64,000 nucleotides of DNA from Aequorivita aquimaris (GTDB taxonomy: Bacteria > Bacteroidota > Bacteroidia > Flavobacteriales > Flavobacteriaceae): the NCBI RefSeq assembly GCF_001573155.1, contig NZ_JRWG01000002.1, forward strand, positions 186,001-250,000. The letters are read 5' to 3'. A program made the translations under genes and the position numbers. Below are positions 8,325 through 17,893 of this stretch, in pieces. Positions within the stretch are counted from its first letter, which is position 1; every line of letters begins with the position of its first letter. The notes under the pieces are model-generated. The model was given only the letters and a program-made list of their open reading frames with translations. It was not told where the DNA came from and did no database searches.

Positions 8325-8927
8325 ATGAAAAAGTATGTACTGGCCTTATTTGTTTTTTCGGTTTTGATAAGCTGTAAGGATAATCCCGTGAGCAAAAAAA
8401 TTAAGGAAACCAAGGATGCTGTTTCCAATTCTACCAATGCAGTTCAGGAAATGACCAATATGCAGGAAGATATAAAAGACCTTCAAGAAACTACGCCATT
8501 AACAAATGAAGAATTAAAATCTTGGCTTCCGGAAGAAGTAGAAGGCATGAACCGTATAAGCTACAAGGCAGGTCAAGCGGGCATGATGAACATTTCATCT
8601 ATTGAAGCCACCTATGCCAATGAAGACAAATCGAAAAAATTTTCCATAAGTATTATAGATGGCGCTGGCCAAGTAGGGGCAGCAGCAACAATGGGTATTC
8701 GGATGGTAATGTCGCAAGATTTTGAAGAAGAAGACGAAAACGGCTCTCGAAGAACTGTTACCAAAAATGGCAAAAAAGCCATTGAGGAATATCGAACTGG
8801 CAACAATAAAAGTAAGATCCAACTTATGGAAGGCAACCGCTTCTATCTGGAAGCAAACGGAACCAATATGGATTTGGACGAAACTTGGGACGCTATTGAA
8901 GATCTAAACATTGAGAAACTGGGATAA
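8325..8927 (+). CDS. Putative lipoprotein, unknown
   Basis: 200 residues. A lipoprotein signal, MKKYVLALFVFSVLISC with the lipobox Cys at 17, is followed by a Lys/Asn/Glu-rich helical stretch (20-60) and a compact domain (65-200). The phrase LTNEELKSWLPEEVEGMNR near 66 and a closing DLDETWDAIEDLNIEKLG recur in flavobacterial proteins of unknown role that I recall only loosely. Likely attached to an envelope membrane facing the periplasm. Followed by a strong terminator. Confidence 0.75.
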   Translation: MKKYVLALFVFSVLISCKDNPVSKKIKETKDAVSNSTNAVQEMTNMQEDIKDLQETTPLTNEELKSWLPEEVEGMNRISYKAGQAGMMNISSIEATYANEDKSKKFSISIIDGAGQVGAAATMGIRMVMSQDFEEEDENGSRRTVTKNGKKAIEEYRTGNNKSKIQLMEGNRFYLEANGTNMDLDETWDAIEDLNIEKLG

Positions 8928-8951
8928 AAAGCCCTATTTTTAATAGAAATA

Positions 8952-8985
8952 AAGCCGAAAACTACTGGGTTTTCGGCTTTTTTTA
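8952..8985 (+). terminator. Terminator after the lipoprotein gene
   Basis: AAGCCGAAAAC and GTTTTCGGCTT form a perfect 11-bp stem with a 6-base loop, followed by a T tract. Confidence 0.9.
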
Positions 8986-9047
8986 TGAATGTTACATCTG
9001 TTATAGGGTTTGGTACAATAATTATAAGCCGTGCTGAAACATTGCCA

Positions 9048-9055
9048 TAGATTTG
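9048..9055 (+). promoter_or_regulatory. -7 promoter box for the T9SS propeller protein
   Basis: TAGATTTG matches TAnnTTTG; it leaves a leader of about 80 bases before the ATG at 9139. Confidence 0.5.
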
Positions 9056-9138
9056 TCCTAAGTTTTTAAATCGCTCATTAGTAAACTCCTCGATTATAAA
9101 GTGAAATAAACAAGTATTAATTAAAAAAACACGTAATC

Positions 9139-10869
9139 ATGAAAAATGTAATTACTTTTTTAATGTGCTCACTTTGTATCATCACAGGGATAGCACAATC
9201 AGACTTTAGCGGGAACAATATTATTATTTCTGAAAGAACACCAGAACTAGAAGCTTTGTACGAGCAAGCTAAAGTTCTTGAACAAAATGGAACGGCTGCA
9301 GAAATAAATGCCAACCGTATGGCAATTAAAAATGCTTGGCAGGAAATTGACCCCAATGTAGCGGCTCTCTACAAGCCGATAGTAACCAACAGATTGCCCG
9401 AAACAGTAGAAAATCTTCCCTACAATGGAATTTCCTACCCTACACAATTATTAGAAAGAGATGGGCTGCCAGAAATTCCAGAAGATTGGGGCACAGACCA
9501 CTTTTTACGGAATGACTTTATTGATGGTGTGGACATGGACGTTACCGGAAGTGGTGATATCTACATCGGTGCTTACGAAAATCTTATCGACTTTGGCGGA
9601 ACATTTGACTCAATATATATCTATCGTTCAACCAATTACGGCCAAACCTTTGATGAATGGAAAAAAGTAGGCGTAACAGCCGCAATGCGAAAAATGCAGA
9701 TTATCAGCATGGATGGTGCTGGTGATGAGTATTTGTTGGCCTATTTAGTTACTGATTCCGAAAATTTCCAAGTGTGGCGTTGGAATATGGCAACTGGTGC
9801 TTTTGATGCCCAGGTAATTGCCAGCGACGTGACCGATTTTGGTGTAGATCGCAATTTTCCGGGAAACACCAATGCCCAAAGAGTTTTTGCAACTTATGAA
9901 AAAACCACCAGTTGTACTGAAGTGTTTTCTGCAAGAAGTACTGCTGGAAGTTATGGTTTTGGTTGGGTAGACGAAATATCTGTCGGACTTTGCGGCCAAC
10001 AAGTAGAATTCACTTATGGATTAAACGGTGGCTGTTACACTACCTTCACAGGAGCAACTTCAGGAAATTTATATGCTGCAGCAAATTCAAACTACAATGA
10101 TCCCGCATCGTGGGACGCAAATGAAACTCTTGCCACTGGAGCTTCAACAGAAAGTTTGAACCCAACAATAAGAGCAGCAAGAAAAGATTTTGCTTCAGAT
10201 GAAGTATTAGTAATCACCTCTTCGCGTGCCGCAGGAAGTTCAGATTCATACACAGGCCAAGCATATCGGCGCGAAAATGGCGCTGCCTACGCACCCATAA
10301 ACTATATCGGTGCGGGAAGTGACGCAAGCATTGCGCATATAGATACGTGGATGAGCAAAGTAGGTACAGAAACCATTGAAACTGCATATGTACGCGATGA
10401 TATTGATGATTCTGAAGATGATTTAAATCGATCTTTCCAATACGACGGCACTGGTTTTGGTCCCTTTGAAGGAGTGGGCGACAGTGGATTGAATGTTTTT
10501 GATGGCTTTGCCTCTGTTATTGCCGAAACAAACGACCAATTACCCTGTATGGCTTTTGCCGGAACAAGCGGGGGAGGTTCTTACGGCTATGGGCTTTATT
10601 ATGACGCAAAGTCTGATCTTTCAGTAGGTGAAAACAGTTTTGAAGATTTCAAATTTTATCCAAATCCTACAAAAGAGATTCTGAACTTTTCATCCAAAAA
10701 TGTAATTGAACACCTCTCAATTTATTCCATACTCGGTCAAAAAGTATTGGAAGATTCCCCTAATCAAAATGACGCAACACTAAACGTTGCATCACTTAGA
10801 CCAGGAGTTTATGTATTGAAATTAGCCATAAATGGCCAATCGGCCACATACAAATTCATTAAACAATAA
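9139..10869 (+). CDS. Secreted propeller-like protein with T9SS sorting domain
   Basis: 576 residues with a signal peptide (about 1-19, ending GIAQS). The central 120-480 region has repeated strands with Asp/Gly turns and phrases such as IYRSTNYGQTFDEWKKV that resemble BNR/sialidase-type beta-propeller blades. The last 80 residues are a type A T9SS domain: FKFYPNPTKEILNF, SILGQKVLE, LRPGVYVLKL and KFIKQ. No catalytic residues are evident, so the molecular role is unknown. Expected at the cell surface or in the medium. It stands alone between two terminators. Confidence 0.82.
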   Translation: MKNVITFLMCSLCIITGIAQSDFSGNNIIISERTPELEALYEQAKVLEQNGTAAEINANRMAIKNAWQEIDPNVAALYKPIVTNRLPETVENLPYNGISYPTQLLERDGLPEIPEDWGTDHFLRNDFIDGVDMDVTGSGDIYIGAYENLIDFGGTFDSIYIYRSTNYGQTFDEWKKVGVTAAMRKMQIISMDGAGDEYLLAYLVTDSENFQVWRWNMATGAFDAQVIASDVTDFGVDRNFPGNTNAQRVFATYEKTTSCTEVFSARSTAGSYGFGWVDEISVGLCGQQVEFTYGLNGGCYTTFTGATSGNLYAAANSNYNDPASWDANETLATGASTESLNPTIRAARKDFASDEVLVITSSRAAGSSDSYTGQAYRRENGAAYAPINYIGAGSDASIAHIDTWMSKVGTETIETAYVRDDIDDSEDDLNRSFQYDGTGFGPFEGVGDSGLNVFDGFASVIAETNDQLPCMAFAGTSGGGSYGYGLYYDAKSDLSVGENSFEDFKFYPNPTKEILNFSSKNVIEHLSIYSILGQKVLEDSPNQNDATLNVASLRPGVYVLKLAINGQSATYKFIKQ

Positions 10870-10894
10870 GAGGAGATTGTTTAATGTTGAAAAG

Positions 10895-10926
10895 AGGGGA
10901 CTGGCTTAATCGCGGTCCCTTTTTTC
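10895..10926 (+). terminator. Terminator after the T9SS propeller protein
   Basis: AGGGGAC and GTCCCTT pair around a 13-base loop (TGGCTTAATCGCG), followed by six T. Confidence 0.75.
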
Positions 10927-11036
10927 ATTTAAAAATGCTACATTAAAAAAGTATCGTGCATTGCGGTTACGGCGCTATTTTTGATAAATCTACTTTGAAC
11001 CTTACGGCTATCGGGTCATTTGTTTATATTTACGGC

Positions 11037-12818
11037 ATGCGTAAAATTCTTTTTATACTATTCCTTTTTGCTGTCGCGGCAAGCCATGCGCAGAGCGATG
11101 CTTTGGCAAAAAATTATTTTGAACAAGGGCAGTTTGAAAAATCCTTACGCATCTATGAAAAATTGAGCAAAGAAAGCCCCTATCGCCTCGATTATTTTAT
11201 GGGAATGGTGCAAAGCAACCAGCAACTTGAAAACTTCATCGAAGCTGAGCGCCTCATAAAAGAAAAATTGGACAACGGCAGAAATTTTCCTCAGCTATAT
11301 ATAGAATTAGGATATAACTATTCACTTCAAAACCAGCCCGAGCTTGCATCTTTAAACTATAACAAAGCTATTGAGGCGATTGAGGCAAACCCTAATTTTT
11401 CCTATAACATAGGCAGCACTTTTGAAAAATATAGTCTTTTGGAAGAAGCCGTTACCGCATATGAAAAAGCGATGTCGCTCAGCGATAAATTGGATTTCAA
11501 CATGCAACTTGCACAGATTTACGGCGAACAGGGAAAGCTGGAAAAAATGTTTGAAAGTTATCTTGGGCTAGTTGAAAAGAACAACGCCTTCAAAGGAGCC
11601 GCACAGCGTTATTTTAGCCTTTACACCACTGAAGATCCAAATAACGAAGCCAATTTGCTTCTCAAAAAAACATTATTACAACGTTCCCAGCAAAACCCCG
11701 ATATTCTTTATAATGAATTGCTTAGCTGGTTATTTATTCAACAAAAAGAATACAAAAAAGCATTTACACAAGAAAAAGCCATCTACAAGCGCATAGGCGA
11801 AGACCTTGGCGGAATTACCGAACTCGCCTACATTGCCATCGCAGATGAAGATTATGAAACAGGAAGGGAAATAGTAAACTTCATAATCGACAATTCCTTC
11901 ACACCCCAAAACAAGTTGCAGGGCAATCAAATTTTGATGAAAATGGAGGTAAAGACCGCCACCCCCAAAGAATATGCAGAAGTGGAAAAAAAATTTGAAA
12001 ACCTGTTGGATGAATTCGGAAGAAACCGCGAAACGTATTTATTGCAAATAGACTACAATCATTTTTTGGCATTTCAGAATAATAAAAAAGAAGTTGCTAT
12101 CGAGAACCTAAAAACCTTGGCAAAACAAGATTTAACCGTATATCAGGAAGCACGGGTTAAAATGGAGCTTGCCGATATTTTGGTCTTTGATGAAAGATTC
12201 AACGAAGCGCTGATTTATTACTCCCAAATCCAGAAAAAAGTACAGAACGACGTGCTGGCGCAGGAAGCTCGTTTCAAGGTGGCCCGCACCAGCTATTTTA
12301 AGGGCGATTTTGAATGGGCACAGGTGCAGCTTGATGTATTGAAAAAATCCACTTCCCAATTAATGGCGAACGATGCCATGCAACTCAGTTTATTGATTCG
12401 CGACAATTCTTTGGAAGATTCAACCCAAACCGCTTTAAAGAAATATGCACGGGCAGATTTGCTGGAATTTCAGGATAAAGATGCGGAAGCAATTACCGCA
12501 TTAAATGATATTTTAACGAACCACAAAGGCGAAAAAATAGAGGATGAAGCACTTTTAAAGCAAGGCGAGATTTATGAAAAGTCCGGAGAATATGCAAAAG
12601 CCGAAGCCAACTACCTTAAAATAATCGAGTTTTACAACGACGATATTTTAGCCGACGATGCCCATTTCCGCTTGGCGAAGATTTACGAAGAAAAGCTAGA
12701 TCAGCCCGATAAGGCAAAGGCGCAGTACGAAGCCATAATTTTCAACTTTGCGGACAGCATTTACTTTGTGGAAGCGAGGAAAAAATATAGGGCACTGCGC
12801 GGAGATGCGATAAACTAA
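11037..12818 (+). CDS. Exported tetratricopeptide-repeat protein
   Basis: 593 residues. The ATG at 11037 opens a clear signal peptide (MRKILFILFLFAVAASHAQS); a reading from 10956 would put 27 polar residues before it. The rest is alpha-helical TPR repeats (for example YEKLSKESPYRLDYFMGM, YEKAMSLSDKLDF, YEKSGEYAKAEANYLKIIEFYNDD) that span most of the protein. TPR arrays act as protein-binding scaffolds, here probably in the periplasm. No partner is shown by context. Confidence 0.85.
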   Translation: MRKILFILFLFAVAASHAQSDALAKNYFEQGQFEKSLRIYEKLSKESPYRLDYFMGMVQSNQQLENFIEAERLIKEKLDNGRNFPQLYIELGYNYSLQNQPELASLNYNKAIEAIEANPNFSYNIGSTFEKYSLLEEAVTAYEKAMSLSDKLDFNMQLAQIYGEQGKLEKMFESYLGLVEKNNAFKGAAQRYFSLYTTEDPNNEANLLLKKTLLQRSQQNPDILYNELLSWLFIQQKEYKKAFTQEKAIYKRIGEDLGGITELAYIAIADEDYETGREIVNFIIDNSFTPQNKLQGNQILMKMEVKTATPKEYAEVEKKFENLLDEFGRNRETYLLQIDYNHFLAFQNNKKEVAIENLKTLAKQDLTVYQEARVKMELADILVFDERFNEALIYYSQIQKKVQNDVLAQEARFKVARTSYFKGDFEWAQVQLDVLKKSTSQLMANDAMQLSLLIRDNSLEDSTQTALKKYARADLLEFQDKDAEAITALNDILTNHKGEKIEDEALLKQGEIYEKSGEYAKAEANYLKIIEFYNDDILADDAHFRLAKIYEEKLDQPDKAKAQYEAIIFNFADSIYFVEARKKYRALRGDAIN

Positions 12819-12829
12819 AAAGCACCAAA

Positions 12830-12915
12830 ATTCAAATTTCAAATTCCAAATTCCAAAAACAGAGACGAAAATTTTTAAAATACCTTTGGAGTTTGGAATT
12901 TAAAAATTAGAATTT
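12830..12915. repeat. AT-rich intergenic inverted repeat
   Basis: Runs of AATTCAAATTTCAAATTCCAA on the left are mirrored by TTTGGAATTTAAAAATTAGAA on the right (each given in part). The arms could fold into an imperfect stem between the TPR gene and the DUF4286 gene. Similar simple AT elements are common between flavobacterial genes; no function is visible. Confidence 0.55.
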
Positions 12916-12923
12916 TAAAAAAC

Positions 12924-13256
12924 ATGTACATCTACAACGTAACCATAAACATAGAAGAAACCATCCACGACCGTTGGCTTGATTGGATGAAAACCGAACA
13001 CATTCCAGCCATGCTCGCCACCGGAAAATTCAGCAAGGCATTGATGACCCGGGTTGTGGTTAATGAAGAAATGGGCGGGATTACCTATTCGGTCCAATAT
13101 ACAACCGACAGCAAGGAAACACTGCAAAAATACTATGCCGAAAACGCCGCAGAGCTCCGAGCGCAGAGCAAACCCTTTGAGGGAAAATTCGTAGCCTTCC
13201 GCACCGAACTTGAAATTGTTGGTGAAGCCCATAACCAACTTTTCAAAAAAAGCTAA
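12924..13256 (+). CDS. DUF4286 family protein
   Basis: A 110-residue cytoplasmic protein that begins MYIYNVTINIEETIHDRWLDWMKTEHIP (in pieces), the characteristic DUF4286 opening. It has an alternating strand/helix pattern suggesting a small ferredoxin-like dimer fold. Function unknown. In Bacteroidota it often sits beside rsmA, as here (68 bases upstream), which hints at shared transcription but not at a shared role. Confidence 0.88.
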   Translation: MYIYNVTINIEETIHDRWLDWMKTEHIPAMLATGKFSKALMTRVVVNEEMGGITYSVQYTTDSKETLQKYYAENAAELRAQSKPFEGKFVAFRTELEIVGEAHNQLFKKS

Positions 13257-13257
13257 A

Positions 13258-13299
13258 TCGCTCTGCGTCCTCTGTGAAAACCTTTGTGTACTTTGCAGT
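13258..13299. repeat. Intergenic element of the CTCTGCGTCCTCTGTG type
   Basis: The string CTCTGCGTCCTCTGTGAAAA followed by CCTTTGTGTACTTTGC belongs to a simple intergenic family I have seen before many Bacteroidota genes. It has internal CTSTG direct repeats. Function unknown; only one copy in this window. Confidence 0.4.
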
Positions 13300-13323
13300 T
13301 AAACAAAATTGCAGTTTTTTTAA

Positions 13324-14145
13324 ATGAAAAGAGAAAACCCAAATAAGTCAAAAGGAAATATGGAAACGGGTGGAGTTCGCGCCAAAAAACACTTAGGCCA
13401 GCATTTTCTAAAAGACGAAGCCATTGCCGAAAAAATTGGCGATACCTTGACGCTTGAAGGCTATAAAAACGTTTTGGAAATAGGCCCCGGCATGGGCGTG
13501 CTCACAAAATATTTAATTCAAAAGGACATAGAAGTAATCGCGATGGACCTCGACACGGAATCTATCGCCTATTTGGAGGCGAACTATCCCGAAAAAAATC
13601 TCAAAATAGTTGAAGCAGATTTCTTGAAATTCGACCTTTCGCAACTTTTCGGAGCCGAACAATTCGCCATTACGGGGAATTTTCCGTATAATATTTCAAC
13701 ACAAATCGTCTTCAAAATGCTGGAATGGAAAGAACAGATCCCCGAATTTACGGGCATGTTTCAAAAAGAAGTGGCGCAGCGCATCTGTGAAAAGGAAGGC
13801 AGCAAAGCCTATGGCATCCTTTCGGTTTTGGCGCAGGCATTTTATGACGCGGAATATCTTTTTACCGTTCCGCCTTCTGTATTCAATCCGCCGCCAAAGG
13901 TGGATAGCGGTGTGCTTCGGCTTCGGAGAAAAGAAAATATTTCGCTTCCATGTGATGAAAAAATGCTTTATAAAGTTGTAAAGACCGCTTTTCAGCAACG
14001 CAGAAAAACACTCCGTAACAGTTTAAAATCCTTCAATCTTTCCGATAAAATAAAAGAAGATGCTATCTTTGACCAACGCCCGGAACAACTTTCCGTTCCG
14101 CAATTTATAGCCCTTACACAAAAACTGGAAAACGATGCAATTTGA
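13324..14145 (+). CDS. rsmA: 16S rRNA dimethyladenosine transferase RsmA (KsgA)
   Basis: Dimethylates A1518 and A1519 of 16S rRNA using S-adenosylmethionine. 273 residues. [11 protein letters not shown] opens the domain, [15 protein letters not shown] is the SAM-binding loop, MDLD and EADFLKFD follow, and NFPYNIS is the catalytic motif IV. The ATG at 13324 is used; [13 protein letters not shown] at 13360 is an alternative start. It overlaps mgtE by 11 bases. Confidence 0.95.
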   Translation: MKRENPNKSKGNMETGGVRAKKHLGQHFLKDEAIAEKIGDTLTLEGYKNVLEIGPGMGVLTKYLIQKDIEVIAMDLDTESIAYLEANYPEKNLKIVEADFLKFDLSQLFGAEQFAITGNFPYNISTQIVFKMLEWKEQIPEFTGMFQKEVAQRICEKEGSKAYGILSVLAQAFYDAEYLFTVPPSVFNPPPKVDSGVLRLRRKENISLPCDEKMLYKVVKTAFQQRRKTLRNSLKSFNLSDKIKEDAIFDQRPEQLSVPQFIALTQKLENDAI

Positions 14146-15487
14146 ACTGACTGAAGAGTTTATAGAACAGATTGAGCAGTACATTGCCAATAATGATGGC
14201 GATGCGCTAAAAGGGCTGTTACACGATTTTCACTTTGCCGATGTGGCCGAACTGTTACAGGAACTGAACCACGAAGAAGCCACATATTTGGTCAAACTTC
14301 TCGATAGTGAAATTACCAGTGAGGCGTTAATGGAGTTGGATGATGATTTCCGGGAACGCATTCTCGATAATCTCTCTCCTTCCGAAATTGCCGACGAGCT
14401 GGACGAAATGGATACCGATGACGCGGCAGATATAATCGCCGAGCTAGATGACGATGTTCAAAAGCAAGTAATTGGCCACATTGAAGACGAAGACCACGCC
14501 GCAGATATTGTTGACCTGTTACGTTATGATGAGGATACGGCCGGAGGGTTGATGGCGAAGGAATTGGTTCGCGTAAAAGAAACCTGGACCGTGGCCGGTT
14601 GCGTACGTGAAATGCGCCGACAGGCTGAAAACGTTACCCGCGTACATTCCATTTACGTTACCGATAAAGAAGGGAAACTAAAGGGCAGGCTTTCGCTGAA
14701 AGACCTACTTACGGCACCCAGCAAAGCACATATTAGCGAAATTTACATTCCAAAAGTAGATTACGTAAATGTACATACCAAAGCCGAGGACGTGGCGCGA
14801 ATTATGCAGAAATACGACTTGGAAGCAATTCCGGTTGTTGATGACGAGGGAATTTTAGTAGGAAGAGTTACCATTGACGATATTGTAGATTTCATAAAGG
14901 AAGAAGCCGAAAAAGATTACCAAATGGCTGCTGGTATTTCGCAAGACGTTGAGGCGGATGATAGTATTTTTAAACTTACAAAAGCCCGCTTACCTTGGCT
15001 GATGATCGGAATGTTGGGCGGTTTGGGCGCTGCTAGTATTATAACTGGTTTTCAATCAATGATGACCACTTTTCCAAAAATCATAATTTTTGTACCGCTA
15101 ATTCAGGCAACGGCTGGGAACGTTGGCGTACAGTCCAGCGCCATTGTGGTACAGGGTTTGGCGAACGATACCATAAAAGGAAATATTATAACACGATTAT
15201 TGAAAGAATCTTTGCTAGCACTTGTTAACGGAATTGCAATCGCTTTGGTTGTTTTGGTGATTAGCCATTTTCTTTTCTTTACTTCTTATCTCGAATCCAT
15301 CAGTATCGGTATTGCAATCATAACCGTAATTATTCTCGCGGCTTTAATTGGGACTTTCATTCCCATTCTTTTGGATAAAAGAGGAATTGATCCTGCCGTA
15401 GCAACGGGTCCGTTTATAACCACAAGCAATGATATTTTCGGGATACTTACCTATTTTCTTATTGCGAAATTAATCTTGGGCTTTTGA
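14135..15487 (+). CDS. mgtE: Magnesium transporter MgtE
   Basis: A Mg2+ channel/transporter of the inner membrane, 450 residues. An acidic N domain (1-130, with many Asp/Glu), a CBS pair (about 135-255, with [22 protein letters not shown] in parts and a second CBS ending [11 protein letters not shown]) and five membrane helices (about 285-450) follow the family order. The acidic domains sense Mg2+ and gate the pore in studied members. It overlaps rsmA and the next gene, so the three form an operon. Confidence 0.95.
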   Translation: MQFELTEEFIEQIEQYIANNDGDALKGLLHDFHFADVAELLQELNHEEATYLVKLLDSEITSEALMELDDDFRERILDNLSPSEIADELDEMDTDDAADIIAELDDDVQKQVIGHIEDEDHAADIVDLLRYDEDTAGGLMAKELVRVKETWTVAGCVREMRRQAENVTRVHSIYVTDKEGKLKGRLSLKDLLTAPSKAHISEIYIPKVDYVNVHTKAEDVARIMQKYDLEAIPVVDDEGILVGRVTIDDIVDFIKEEAEKDYQMAAGISQDVEADDSIFKLTKARLPWLMIGMLGGLGAASIITGFQSMMTTFPKIIIFVPLIQATAGNVGVQSSAIVVQGLANDTIKGNIITRLLKESLLALVNGIAIALVVLVISHFLFFTSYLESISIGIAIITVIILAALIGTFIPILLDKRGIDPAVATGPFITTSNDIFGILTYFLIAKLILGF

Positions 15488-15879
15488 AATCTGAAATTTT
15501 CAAACAGCGCTTCACCGTTCCCGCTTCGGCTATTGATGGTTTGAATCACGTAAATAATGTAATTTATCTGCAGTGGTGTCTTGACGCCGCGGAAGCACAT
15601 TGGATTTCAAAAACTACCGAAGCGCAGCGTGAGCAATATGTTTGGGTGGTTCTGAACCATTTTATTTCCTATAAAAATCCTTCCTTTTTAAACGAAGAAC
15701 TTGAAACGCAAACCTGGATTGAAAGTTACGAAGGCGTAAAAAGCGAAAGACATTACAAAATAATCCGTCCTTCTGACGGAAAAATTATCGTTGAAGCAAC
15801 CACGCTTTGGTGCTTTTTGGAGGCCAAAACATTTCGGCCCACGAAAATCACGGAGGAAATATCTAATCTTTTTCTTTAA
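15484..15879 (+). CDS. Acyl-CoA thioesterase, 4-HBT hotdog family
   Basis: 131 residues with the FcbC/YbgC-like hotdog pattern: IDGLNHVNNVIYLQWCLDAAEAHW near the N-terminus, where Asp/His after the first strand are the usual active-site region. Predicted to hydrolyse an acyl-CoA; the substrate is unknown. The start is a TTG at 15484 that overlaps the mgtE stop (TTGA), which places FKQRFTVPASAIDG at the normal position. Last gene of the rsmA-mgtE operon. Confidence 0.85.
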   Translation: MKSEIFKQRFTVPASAIDGLNHVNNVIYLQWCLDAAEAHWISKTTEAQREQYVWVVLNHFISYKNPSFLNEELETQTWIESYEGVKSERHYKIIRPSDGKIIVEATTLWCFLEAKTFRPTKITEEISNLFL

Positions 15880-15921
15880 ATATGAAGCCAGGCAAATAGG
15901 TTTCAAAACTATTATTTTCAA

Positions 15922-15929
15922 TACTTTTG
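15922..15929 (+). promoter_or_regulatory. -7 promoter box for the flippase operon
   Basis: TACTTTTG matches TAnnTTTG and lies 20 bases before the TTG start at 15950. Confidence 0.55.
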
Positions 15930-15949
15930 CGCTATAAAACCGCACCGCA

Positions 15950-17404
15950 TTGAGCGTTTTCAAAAAACTTTTTAAACAGACATTTATTTACGGCTTGGCC
16001 ACCGTGCTGCCGCGGGTTTTAGCGGTTATTCTCGTGCCGCTTTACACTACGGTTATGCTGCCCGAGGAATACGGTATTTACTCCACATTAATGGCTTACC
16101 TTATTTTAGGAAATGTTTTGTTGAGCTACGGAATGGAAACAGCATTTTTCAGATTTATAACCAAAGATGCTGATAATCAAAAAATTGTACAATCCACCAC
16201 ACTTACCTCAATTTCGGTATCTACATTGGTTTTTTTGGGAATTACGCTTCTATTTACCAACCAAATTGCCACAGTTGCCGAATTTAAACCCGAATATGTA
16301 ACCTACGGTTTACTGATTCTAGCTTTGGATGCTTTAGTGGTTTTGCCCTTTGCATGGTTTCGCGTAAACGAAAGACCGATTCGCTATGCAGTGGTTAAAA
16401 TTTTCAACGTCGTTGTCAATCTCGCTTTCAACTTATTTTTTCTTTTATTGCTTCCGAAACTTGCCGTAAATAGTAGTTTTTGGAACTCCCTTTGGTTTCC
16501 GGAAAACAAAGTAGCTTATGTTTTCATCGCAAATTTAATTGCGAGTGCGGTAACACTTTTGGTATTGCTGCCACTTTATGTGAAAATAGGCTTCGGCTTC
16601 AATAAAACTATTTGGAAACAAATGATGAAATACGCCATTCCCGTGTTGATTGCAGGAATTGCTTTCAGCGTAAACGAAGCTTTTGATAGAATTCTTCTGA
16701 AATATCTACTCCCCGAAAATATAGCCGAAACCCAAGTGGGGCTTTACTCAGCCTGCTATAAACTGGGGATGTTTATGACGCTTTTCGTAATGGCTTTCCG
16801 TTTGGGGATTGAACCCTTTTTTTTCAATCATTCCGGCCACGAAAATGCGAAAAACACCTATGCTACCATTACCAAATATTTCACGCTTTTCGGCTGCCTC
16901 ATTCTTTTGGTAGTGGTTGTGTATATTGACGTTTTTAAAAGAATCCTAATCCCAAACAGCCAATATTGGGAGGCGTTGAAAATTGTACCGCTCATTCTTT
17001 TGGCGAATCTTTTTTTGGGAATTTACCACAACCTTTCGGTATGGTATAAAGTTACTGACCGTACTAAGTTCGGAGCCTATATCTCGGTTTTCGCAGCCAT
17101 TGTAACTTTAGTTTTGAACTATGTTTTGATTCCAATTATCGGTTATATGGGCTCCGCAATCGCAACGCTTGCCGCCTATGGCAGTATGATGGTGCTTTCG
17201 TATCTTTACGGGCGCAAGTATTATGACGTTCCTTACCAAGTAAAAAAAATATGCGGTTATATTTTGTTGGCCATTGGCTTTTCGGCAATTTCCTTTTACG
17301 CTTTCAACGGAAATATTTGGCTGGGAACTGCGTTGTTAGTAGTGTTTGCCATAATTATGTTCTATTCTGAAAAGAAGGAATTTTTAAAAATCATCCGAAA
17401 ATAA
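15950..17404 (+). CDS. Oligosaccharide flippase family protein (Wzx/MurJ-like)
   Basis: 484 residues with 12-14 membrane helices. It opens with a basic start and the phrase [22 protein letters not shown], a hallmark of the polysaccharide-biosynthesis flippase (MOP) superfamily. It probably moves a lipid-linked sugar across the inner membrane for surface polysaccharide. The start is TTG; the next ATG would remove part of the first helix. First gene of an operon continuing to the EnvC-like gene; the sugar nucleotidyltransferase three genes on fits a glycan role. Confidence 0.88.
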   Translation: MSVFKKLFKQTFIYGLATVLPRVLAVILVPLYTTVMLPEEYGIYSTLMAYLILGNVLLSYGMETAFFRFITKDADNQKIVQSTTLTSISVSTLVFLGITLLFTNQIATVAEFKPEYVTYGLLILALDALVVLPFAWFRVNERPIRYAVVKIFNVVVNLAFNLFFLLLLPKLAVNSSFWNSLWFPENKVAYVFIANLIASAVTLLVLLPLYVKIGFGFNKTIWKQMMKYAIPVLIAGIAFSVNEAFDRILLKYLLPENIAETQVGLYSACYKLGMFMTLFVMAFRLGIEPFFFNHSGHENAKNTYATITKYFTLFGCLILLVVVVYIDVFKRILIPNSQYWEALKIVPLILLANLFLGIYHNLSVWYKVTDRTKFGAYISVFAAIVTLVLNYVLIPIIGYMGSAIATLAAYGSMMVLSYLYGRKYYDVPYQVKKICGYILLAIGFSAISFYAFNGNIWLGTALLVVFAIIMFYSEKKEFLKIIRK

Positions 17405-17409
17405 ATTCA

Positions 17410-17844
17410 ATGACAATTAAAATAATCAACAAATCAAACCACCCATTGCCTTCCTACGAAACCATAGCTTCCGCCGGAATGGATTTACGCGCCTGCGTTG
17501 ACGGGCCTTCAACTTTAAAACCCTTGCAACGCGCCATTGTAAAGACGGGACTTTTTATTGAATTGCCAATAGGTTACGAAGCCCAAGTGCGTCCGCGCAG
17601 TGGTCTGGCAGCAAAAAAAGGAATCACTGTTTTGAATTCTCCCGGAACCATCGATGCCGATTATCGCGGGGAGATTGGGGTGATTTTGGTAAACCTTTCC
17701 AATGAAGATTTCACTATCGAGCACGGAGAACGCATCGCCCAATTGGTAATCGCAAAACACGAACGTGCCGTTTGGGAAGAAGTTGAGGAATTGACGGATA
17801 CTTCTCGCGGTGCTGGGGGTTTTGGTTCAACAGGTACAAAGTAA
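17410..17844 (+). CDS. dut: dUTP diphosphatase (dUTPase)
   Basis: Hydrolyses dUTP to dUMP and pyrophosphate, keeping uracil out of DNA. 144 residues, trimeric family length, with all five motifs: AGMDLRA (1), [11 protein letters not shown] (2), [13 protein letters not shown] (3, with the catalytic Asp), GERIAQLVI (4) and [10 protein letters not shown] (5, the C-terminal arm). Five bases after the flippase stop. Confidence 0.97.
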   Translation: MTIKIINKSNHPLPSYETIASAGMDLRACVDGPSTLKPLQRAIVKTGLFIELPIGYEAQVRPRSGLAAKKGITVLNSPGTIDADYRGEIGVILVNLSNEDFTIEHGERIAQLVIAKHERAVWEEVEELTDTSRGAGGFGSTGTK

Positions 17845-17893
17845 AAATAGCAATTCAAAAAAAATCTAAAATCGTTAATCGACAATCGTAAAC

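Noticed and set aside
15688-15963. Minus-strand ORF across the thioesterase 3' end
   Set aside because: It is an antisense shadow with no family match and poor codon usage next to the well supported plus-strand gene.
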